A stretch of DNA of 64,000 nt, taken from contig MU859179.1 of NCBI GenBank assembly GCA_033297205.1, positions 1-64,000 on the forward strand, given 5' to 3'. The notes below the pieces were generated by a model. It ran no database searches. It worked only from the letters and a program-made list of their open reading frames with translations, and was not told the origin of the DNA. Positions 57,159 through 64,000 of this stretch are shown here, one piece after another; within the stretch, counting starts at the first letter, position 1, and every line of letters begins with the position of its first letter. The position numbers were made by a program, and so were the translations under genes. The DNA is from Pseudoneurospora amorphoporcata (lineage: Eukaryota > Ascomycota > Sordariomycetes > Sordariales > Sordariaceae).

Positions 57159-58457
57159 AAAAATAAAGACGCAAAGAGACTATCAGCAGTTTCAACGTAA
57201 CAATCCGAGAATGAGAGAACGAACAAATATCGTAACTAGGTCATATGTCAGGAATAGATTACTACTAACCAAATAGATCGCACGTGTCAGGGCTCATTGG
57301 CGGAGGGGTGGGGGGGAGTTCAGATAGTGCTGGGGCGATGGTGGGAATGGATGTCATGCGCTGGACCAGTCATTGTTGTCGTCAGGACGGTTGGTGAACA
57401 TCAACTCGACCGGAGCGTAGCGGTCTAAAGCGACAAATGCACAGACTCTTCTCACACTAGTCTAGTTGTGCGTGTAGTAGTGCAAAGGTCGTGGAGTGCA
57501 TGGAGTAGCCAGCAAAAGAGGAGTGAGGGACGGTGTGAGGTGAATTCAGCGTGACACACACACAAAAAGCAAGCCATCTATCTATCTATCTCCAGGCAAG
57601 CCCCAGTCAAATCGGGGGTCGGGCTGGCAAGGCAAGTCGAAGGAAAAGACAAGTGGTTACTTGCATATTGCATAAGGTACCACCGTCTTTTCATTGCATT
57701 GAGTAGGTAGGTAGAGAGGTATGTATGCGTTGAGATGCTGGGTGAAGGTGGAATGTATGTACAATGCAAGTTAACAATCTAAGTTAATAAGGCAAGGCAA
57801 GGCAGATTTCGGGTTCTTCTAACAGCTCAAGGCATGATAAGCCCAGACCTAAACCCCGACTACCTAGGTTTCATTTGACATGGCTTGGGTGCGCCGCCGG
57901 ATTGCGGGCATGTAGTCCATCTCTTCCTTTTTTTTCTTTTTTTCTTTTTTTGTAAGGAAGGCTAGCTAGCCGCTACTTTGGTTGATAGGTAAGCATTGGA
58001 TGTGAATAGCCTCAAAATGTTGCGCCTGAGTGCTCGGTGTGCGGGCTCAGAACTTGCCAACTGTGCACCAAAAGTCCAAACGGAGTTCAGTGGACTAGTA
58101 AACGAAGGAACCTGGAAGGATCGCAGGAGGCAAAGGAAGACACGGTGGGGGAATGAAATGGGGGAGCCCGATCTCCACAGAGGGTGCGTGTATGTACCTT
58201 AGATGACCAAAGAGGGAGGGGTCCTGTCCCTCAACGGTCAGTAACAGCGAGAGTGGAAGCAATGATGGAATCGGCGAAGTGGTTCCGATGGGTGTTGAGT
58301 GTAAAGCTGCGACGGGATGACTAGAAGGGAGGGAGTTGCCTGCCCGGTACTCGGTCGGCCAGCAGCATTCCAGTAAAGGAACGCACACTGGGTTATATAA
58401 GCACCCCTTCCCTACAGTGTATTCAACAACCACAAGACCCAAGCTGGTAAATCCAAG
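57159..58457. other. Intergenic before RNA gene C
   Basis: No gene supported. A TATC repeat (four units) lies near 57,577-57,592 and a T-rich tract at 57,927-57,952. The right end holds the presumed promoter of RNA gene C: TATATAAGCACCCCTTCC from 58,394. Confidence 0.5.
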
Positions 58458-58570
58458 TGGCTCCATGGTGTAGTGGTAGCACATCCTGTGACGTTTGCTC
58501 CTAAGCCCAGGTAAGGCCGGATATACAGCGGGAGGGAAGGGCTCACGTTCGACCCCGAGAGGCAGCACTT
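58458..58570 (+). ncRNA. tRNA-like Pol III gene C
   Basis: A unit of about 113 bases aligned with genes A and B: TGGCTCC start, A box TGGTGTAGTGGTAGCAC at 58466-58482, CCTAA (58500), GGTAAGG (58510-58516), a B-box-like CGTTCGACCCC (58546-58556) and a T-rich terminator from about 58,587. TATATAAGCACCCCTTCC ends about 47 bases upstream of the unit and matches the element before gene A. Ends and T arm do not pair well, so this copy looks the most decayed or the least tRNA-like. It lies 0.56 kb upstream of the RNase H-like fragment, copy 4, on the same strand. Confidence 0.5.
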
Positions 58571-59133
58571 GGGTTTACCAGCGCATTATTTTTTTTTTTT
58601 TTCTCTTTTTTTTTTTGGTCTCTTTCTCTCTCGTGATCCCCCTCTCTTTGTGTTAACAGTTAACCATAAGTGCTGGAGACAAGACGGTGCTCGAAGACTG
58701 GCAATTTTGTGTGATGCTTGGTGATTTGGTGGTGAGAGAGGTCTCGACCGTACCTTCCTTATTTATGTTGTTACCTCGTTAATGACGTGGCTTCCATTGG
58801 CTACCTGGATTGTTTTCCGCCATCATCTTTATTTCTTCTTTTTCGCGCAATCAGTACGGTCGCTTTAGGTTCCTGTCTTGCCTCTTCCCCTTTACCGATT
58901 CTTTCTTCCTCTCTTCTCCGTCGCGCCTTGCCTCCTTCACCCGGTCATCTATCTACCAACCTGCGCGTCAAACCAGCTTCTGCGCTCGCCCGCTCATTCT
59001 CCAATATTTGCGCTTCTTCAACGTTTCGAATCTTTTCCCTGCTCGTCGACAAGTTCAGAACCCCGCCAAGTCAGTAATCAGAGGTCCGCTACTCAACGGT
59101 ATTTGCAAATCTTTTCCCCTCATCGCTTTTGGC
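58571..59133. other. Between RNA gene C and RNase H-like fragment
   Basis: Pyrimidine-rich sequence. An open plus-strand frame (58810-59271) runs into the fragment below, but its first part has no ATG in good context and no similarity to the other copies, so I do not call it a gene. Confidence 0.4.
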
Positions 59134-59350
59134 ATGGTGAATAAGGATATGGCCAAGGTTTTGAAGGGTACTGGGTCATCAAAGCATCAGTGGAGGGTCT
59201 GGCGGGTACGCTTTTACGGGGGTTTGTGGCTTTTATCGCATGATTTGAGCTTACTTGTCTTTGATCAGTGACTGCTGTTTTGACGTTGAGCGTATACCAA
59301 GGGACACTGTTTGTTTATACCACATATACATTATTGTGCTCGTCTGTATG
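59134..59350 (+). pseudogene. RNase H-like copy 4, 3' fragment
   Basis: Bases 59134-59192 read MVNKDMAKVLKGTGSSKHQ, matching the C-terminus MVNEDITKVLKGTVNGSAKDQ of copy 2. The likeness is strong at base level (ATGGTGAATNAGGAYAT, CCAAGGTTTTGAAGGG) and continues past the stop codon of copy 2 into its 3' untranslated region (TGGCGGGTACG, TTTGATCAGTG, CTGCTGTT), which shows common descent of the DNA and not just of a motif. The catalytic domain is absent. The stop codon is changed (TGA to TGG region), so the frame runs on to 59271. It is therefore a truncated duplicate. Confidence 0.75.
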
Positions 59351-59986
59351 TATTGTCCCTTCTAAATCACCCAAAGCCATAACACCACCCGGCATGCTCT
59401 TGTTTGGAACCACAATCATCCAACTCTATTAACGAGCTACAGACTGCAGTTCCGCGCACCCCAGGTGCAGTAACTATAAATCCCTAAACGAATGATGATG
59501 CTCATTCACTAGGATCATGTCTGCTCACAACCTTAATCATACATCTCATCAGTCTCGAGCCTATCCACTTGACTGGAGTACCACCGAGGAGCTCTCCGTC
59601 TTGCAACGTCTATCCTCAGTCTTTTCTTCCCGCTCAGATGCGCCATAAAGTCCCGATCACCATGAGAATAGACATGGGTAAAACAAATCATCCGCCCCGC
59701 CATGCAGTATAAGGTAAAGATGACAGTAACTCCCAACCAAGTATAAGAACAAAAAGTGTGTTTCCCTTGGGATCCCGAAACAAATGCAAATACGATATCA
59801 AACACCAGTAGAGTTAGTTAAGAACTTTTTTTTCTGTCGCACGCGCAAACACAAAAACATGAAACACAGCCATCTCAAAACGTCCAAGTCACTGCTCCAA
59901 CGCGGGTATTTTTTGGTTTCTCATAACGGCAAACATCACGGTTTCATGGCGACCATGAGACTAGAACTAGCTCTCCAGCCTAGTCC
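59351..59986. other. 3' flank of the zinc-finger gene
   Basis: No gene called. A minus-strand frame at 59533-59805 has one membrane-like stretch (TWLGVTVIFTLYCMAG) and a basic tail, but begins with GTG and lies in the probable 3' untranslated region of the gene that follows. Confidence 0.4.
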
Positions 59987-61884
59987 TCATACATCAAAGT
60001 CGGAGGCTGTGCGATCGAGAGCTGGATCAGCTGGGTACGGGCCGGCATACGAGCTTGAGTAAGGCATAGCAGTCGACATGCTCCTGACCATTTGGTTGAT
60101 TGGCTGGAAAGCCGAAGTGTTGGGAGCTCTGGGGGACTCGCTCCCATAGCCATTGTAGTTGAACGATTGCATATAGGAAGGTCTGCTTGAAATGCTCAGT
60201 GGATTAAGTCCGCTGTAACTAGGGTGTTGCTGCGAAGAGAAAAATCCATTGCTGGAGAGACCGCTGGGGAGTCCGCTGTTGGACAGACCGTTGCTGGGGA
60301 GGCCGGAATAGGAGTTCGCCATGTTGTCCCTCTGAGAGAAGTACGACAGCTGTGAGCCGTTCAGATTCTTTGGCCCCGAAGATCCAAGCTGGCCGTTAGA
60401 TGACAGAGGTCCGTTCGAAGGAAGCGGCTTTAGTGCTGGGCGGTGGCGAAGCTCAAAGCTGGAAACATGTCGGTTAGCAAAAGCCACTCAATCAAATACT
60501 CGCAACGACTTACAAGGACCCCATGGGGCTGCCACTGTGGTCTAGAGCAATCAAGAGTTAGCTTGACGGTCCATAAGATTAGAATGGACCTCAAGTTGAC
60601 TCACGAGGACTGCGTTGCGGGGGATCATGGAAAACATCATAGCTTTCCATACCTCCGTGGCTGTGGCCGGAGACTTGGCTAATGCCCTCATCTTGGCTAA
60701 TGGACAAGGTCTCCTCGCGGGTGGGCTTGGTCTTGGCGACTGTCTTGTTCCTGGCGGAAGAGCGAGTGGCGCGAGGCTTTGCGTTAGCCAGGGTGGAAGC
60801 GCGACGGTTGCGCCTCTTTTTGTGGTTTTCGGCCTCTTCCAGCTCACGGTCCTGTGGTGAGACACGTCAGCAAACAATAAAAGAAGACAGGATAGAGGTG
60901 TGCGACCGGAAGAGACGACGTACGGGACTGCCCTCGTAAATCGAGGGGCTGGCGTAAACATCGCGCTCACGCTGCAAAGTCCAATCTTCGTTGTAGATGA
61001 CCTCCTTCTGTTCGATGGTAGTTGAAGCCTCCTCCATCAGCTTCAAGACAGACTCGTCCTTGCGTTGGTTGCGCTTGCGCTTTTGTTGCTCATTAGCCGA
61101 GTCGAAGAGACCCATGCCAGGATAGCGAATGCCCTTGAGCTTGCTTGACTCGTCGTCGTCGTCAAACTCGGTAATCTCCGACGTGACTTCAGAGGAGGGG
61201 AGGATGCTGTCCGAAGTCGCAGTCTCGGAAGGCCATCTATCGTACTTGCCCGCAAACGCCTGCATGTTGTCGGGTGTGTCCGGTGCAGAGAAGTCAGAGC
61301 GTGAACGCTTCATATCGGGAGTTTGAAAATCGGGAGGGTCCAAGTATGCGTGACCGTGGCGCAAGTTGTGAAATTGGAGGGACGCGTTGTTCGGGTCGGT
61401 GATCCAGTGGGTCAACACGGGAGTGTGTTCCAGCTGCTCGGGAGCCGGCTCGTTTTTGACCAAGTCATCCCGATTCTGAAAAGCCTTGGGCCTATTCTAT
61501 AGGTGGGTATTGTTCAGCGATGTCCCTCTGAGGGAGAAAACGGGCAGAGAATCAGTGACCACTTACACCTGTACCGGCCGGCCGACCTCGCTTTGCCGGT
61601 TTTTTGTTTTCCTTTGCTTCAAGCCTTTCAATAAGAAGCTCCCTAATTCCACTGGCTTCCTCCCATCTGAGGTATTGCTGCATGGTCTCCCTCGACTCGT
61701 CATCCTTACCTGACCGCAATTCCGTCTTGAAGCGGTAGGACAGATGACTCTTGGACGAACAATGTGTGAGTAGGTGGGAGACATCGGAAAAGATTGGCTG
61801 CTTGGGGCAGATGGTGCACTTGAGTGGGATCGAAGTAGGGTCGTACTTCGTCTCCTCTATGTCCATTGGCGCGACGGCGGCCAT
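59987..61884 (-). CDS. Zinc-finger / AT-hook nuclear protein
   Basis: Unrecognised nuclear-looking protein of 545 residues in five exons: 61884-61567, 61496-60924, 60851-60605, 60541-60514 and 60458-59987. All junctions use GT...AG and phases match; exon 4 is only 28 bases. The N-terminus has a C2H2-type finger (LKCTICPKQPIFSDVSHLLTH with a following Cys/His pair in CSSKSH), then an AT-hook-like core KKPAKRGRPAGTG. The middle contains an acidic patch (EFDDDDESS) and several basic clusters (RKRNQRK, KKRRNRR) that could be nuclear localisation signals. The C-terminus is Ser/Asn/Gly/Pro-rich and probably disordered. DNA or chromatin binding is inferred from finger plus AT-hook; targets are unknown. 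The start MAAVAPMDIEE has no competing upstream Met. Confidence 0.8.
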
Positions 61885-63688
61885 TGTCTAGCAAGTGTAA
61901 GTCAATAACAAGACGGTATTGTTGTTGTGCATGGTGGCAACAAGGTAGTAACTCACTGCCGGGGTTGACCGGGGAGGTCGGAGTTGAGTTGACTGCAGGA
62001 TCAAGTCGAAATTGAGAACAAGGTTGTTTGACTGCAATGACTCCGCCGGCAGTAAGGGGAAGACGGCTGTTTTGATTGACGGATGGGCAGGCAAGACTTT
62101 GAGCTATCTGTGTGCGTGTGTGTGTGAGACTGTCGGCAGTGTTGATTCAAGGAGTTCCTGACGAGTGATGCATGAGGCGAGAGCAGTGGCGTGTTGAAGA
62201 CGTCAGTCTCCGTGGGGGATATAGATGAACTTTGTAGGCTGTCTGCTGGAAGTCCCAATGATGGAAGCTGGACACTCGTGTAGCCCGGGACGCAATTGTA
62301 CGGTGATTAGGCCGGATCCAGGAGCCTAGCAAGCACGAGTCTCCAAGAAAGTGAAGGCAGTGGTGATGGCGACGTTGGTGTTGTTGACAGGGTCCATCAA
62401 ATGCATCTCCACGAAGAAGGGATCAGTGAACAAAGAAGGGAAGAAGGGAGGGAAGTACAGATTTCTGCGTTAATAATGGAAGATGTCAACTCCAGGGGGT
62501 CGTCTCTGATGACGCGATTGGACGTCAAGTTCGTGGTGGTTGGCGAGGGGAAGAACTTTGGAGGGCAGAGAATTGGCAGAAATGAGAAAAGTGCAACAGC
62601 CACTCCCACTCAGCCTGCCGAGGGCACAAGAAGAACCCTCATCAAGGGGCACGCACACACAATGGAAAGAACGGTGGGTCACGAATCTGAGGACAGTTTG
62701 AGGAAGGCGGTTTCGTGGCTGAGTGTCAGTCAGTGGGCGAGGAAGGTGGGTGTCGTCAGACTGGGAAGGAACGAGGAGGACCCAGGATCAAGGAATGGGA
62801 AGGTGTCCGGTACCGTAACGTAAGAAATCATTATTTGCTGAAGGAAGTCGCGGAAAAAGATGATTGTTGTTCGGCCCCGAAAGATGCCCAGACAGCCTGA
62901 GAAAATCGGATATCCGTTTAGTTCGTTTTTGTTGTCGTTAAGGCAAGTGTCTTTGATGAACCAAGGCCATTTCATGGCGGTCTGTCTGTCTTGCACCCAA
63001 TCACGGTAACGTAACAAACGGCCAACTTCGACTTCCAGTCAGCAATTGTCCAATGGTAGGCGATCAAGCCGTGAGACGGGTCGCTGCAGTGACAGGTAAT
63101 TACCGTGAAATAAATACCAAGATCAGTGACATGTTGCTATATCATGGAATACGTCTAGGTATTGATGGCCAAGGTAGAGGCCTCTATGCTGCAAAGGACT
63201 GTCCATTAGCCATTGGGGGTCAAATAGATGTCAGAAGACATTGACAAAGGAAAGGTAAAGACATCAACATTAAACGGAGAAGTGGCAAAGGCAGAAGAGC
63301 ATGTTGTGACAACACCAAGACAATGTGTGAGTGGTTCAAATAAAAGAAGATTGTATTAAAGGAACACTATGAAATGTCTCCGACCTAACCATGTTGGTTG
63401 GCGTTGCAAATGCTCACCCAAGCAACAATAATGCAGTAGGAGTACTCGTCTGGACTAAGAAACGAATCACAAACCCACTGAAGGGAAGCAACGCCGTTTC
63501 CAGCCCACACGAGCAATAATTTGATCTTCTCCCGCCTTGTATCCTGCCGACGCCCGGAGTGCGTGTCGGAAGGTTATTAGATGGCAGGAGGTAGTTGTGT
63601 TTGTATCAAGTGAATGATGATGGGATAGATCCAACAAGTCATCGTACCGTATTCCGACAACACCAAATCACGTCTCATTCCGTTCCTC
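61885..63688. other. Intergenic, zinc-finger gene to BET2
   Basis: 1.8 kb. The first part should be the promoter and 5' leader of the zinc-finger gene, with a (GT)n tract near 62,111-62,126. Open frames (62401-62823 plus, 62730-63017 minus) overlap and lack motifs. The right end is the 3' untranslated region of the BET2-like gene. Confidence 0.45.
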
Positions 63689-64000
63689 TCAACGACCCAG
63701 CACGCGCTTGATAGTCGACTTGGGCATGCAATACACCTCGTCAACCGGCTCCAAGCCCGGATACTCCAGCAAGCTCAAACCCGCAATGCCAAAGCAGGTG
63801 TGCCAGACATCCACCATGTCACCAGGCCGGTCCGAGATGCCACCCTTTTCCGTGTCTTGCGAGCTCAGGATGAAGTTGGTGAGCTTCTCCTTGTCGATCC
63901 AGTGCGTCTTGCCAATCATTTCCAGACTGCTCAGCACCCACCAGCTGTAGCACACGTCCTCCTTCTTCTCCGGACGGCCGTTCAAGCCACCACCGGCGAT
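63689..64000 (-). CDS. BET2: Rab geranylgeranyltransferase beta subunit (partial)
   Basis: C-terminal 103 residues plus stop of the type II protein geranylgeranyltransferase beta subunit, which with its alpha subunit and the Rab escort protein attaches geranylgeranyl groups to Rab GTPases. The reading is open to the window edge, which cuts the 5' part. Visible family features are [19 protein letters not shown], a repeat motif of the alpha-alpha barrel with the zinc-binding Cys (in DVCYSWW), and [18 protein letters not shown], with the zinc-binding His in WHTCFG. The tail ends [18 protein letters not shown]. No intron is seen in this part. Confidence 0.9.
   Translation of the reverse strand: MAGGGLNGRPEKKEDVCYSWWVLSSLEMIGKTHWIDKEKLTNFILSSQDTEKGGISDRPGDMVDVWHTCFGIAGLSLLEYPGLEPVDEVYCMPKSTIKRVLGR

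Noticed and set aside
58810..59271. 153-codon plus-strand frame as an intact gene
   Set aside because: Only its end matches RNase H-like copy 2; the similarity crosses the stop codon into non-coding sequence, so it is a duplicated 3' fragment.
59533..59805. 90-codon minus-strand frame with one membrane-like segment
   Set aside because: GTG start, sits in the likely 3' untranslated region of the zinc-finger gene, no homolog recognised; kept only as a remark.

Overview
The window is nuclear DNA of a filamentous ascomycete, very probably a Sordariaceae fungus (Neurospora or Sordaria). The reasons are: short spliceosomal introns with GTAAGT-type donors and CTAAC branch sites; a truncated dispersed 5S rRNA gene; relics with C-to-T / G-to-A stop codons that look like repeat-induced point mutation (RIP); and a cellodextrin transporter gene of the CDT-2 type directly beside an MSH3 gene, which from memory is the NCU08114/NCU08115 neighbourhood of N. 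crassa. No database search was possible.

Layout. 1-5.8 kb holds no intact gene, only a decayed NLR-type (NACHT) fragment and half a 5S rRNA gene. 5.9-13.6 kb carries a membrane-anchored GH16 glucanase and a family-2 glycosyltransferase, both cell-wall or glycan related. 14.3-23.6 kb holds three minus-strand copies of one Cys/His-rich family (566 aa, a RIP-like pseudogene, 203 aa), split by a Ty3/gypsy remnant and about 4 kb of degenerate DNA. 24.6-29.5 kb and 53.7-59.4 kb are two accessory islands described below. 30.6-40.2 kb is ordinary core genome: VTC4 polyphosphate polymerase, arginine methyltransferase RMT2, a cytochrome P450 and a small hydrophilic protein. 44.0-52.6 kb holds cdt-2 and msh-3, divergent over 3.3 kb. 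60.0-61.9 kb encodes a zinc-finger/AT-hook nuclear protein and the right edge cuts the Rab geranylgeranyltransferase beta subunit gene.

Most interesting observation. Four sequences with a Pol III look (TATAAG element 30-65 bases upstream, tRNA-like A and B boxes, T-run terminator, but no recognisable anticodon arm) each lie within about 1 kb of a copy or fragment of one RNase H-fold protein family. The order is RNA-D(-), RNaseH-3(+), RNaseH-1(+), RNA-A(+) in the first island and RNaseH-2(-), RNA-B(+), RNA-C(+), RNaseH-4 fragment(+) in the second. The two longest protein copies each have one frame change of the same sense, at a T run followed by GG. Four out of four pairings suggest a linked RNA-plus-protein cassette; that it works as a system is inference.

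Intron borders were placed by hand from splice consensus and phase, and are firm where the protein family is well known (VTC4, RMT2, P450, CDT-2, MSH3).
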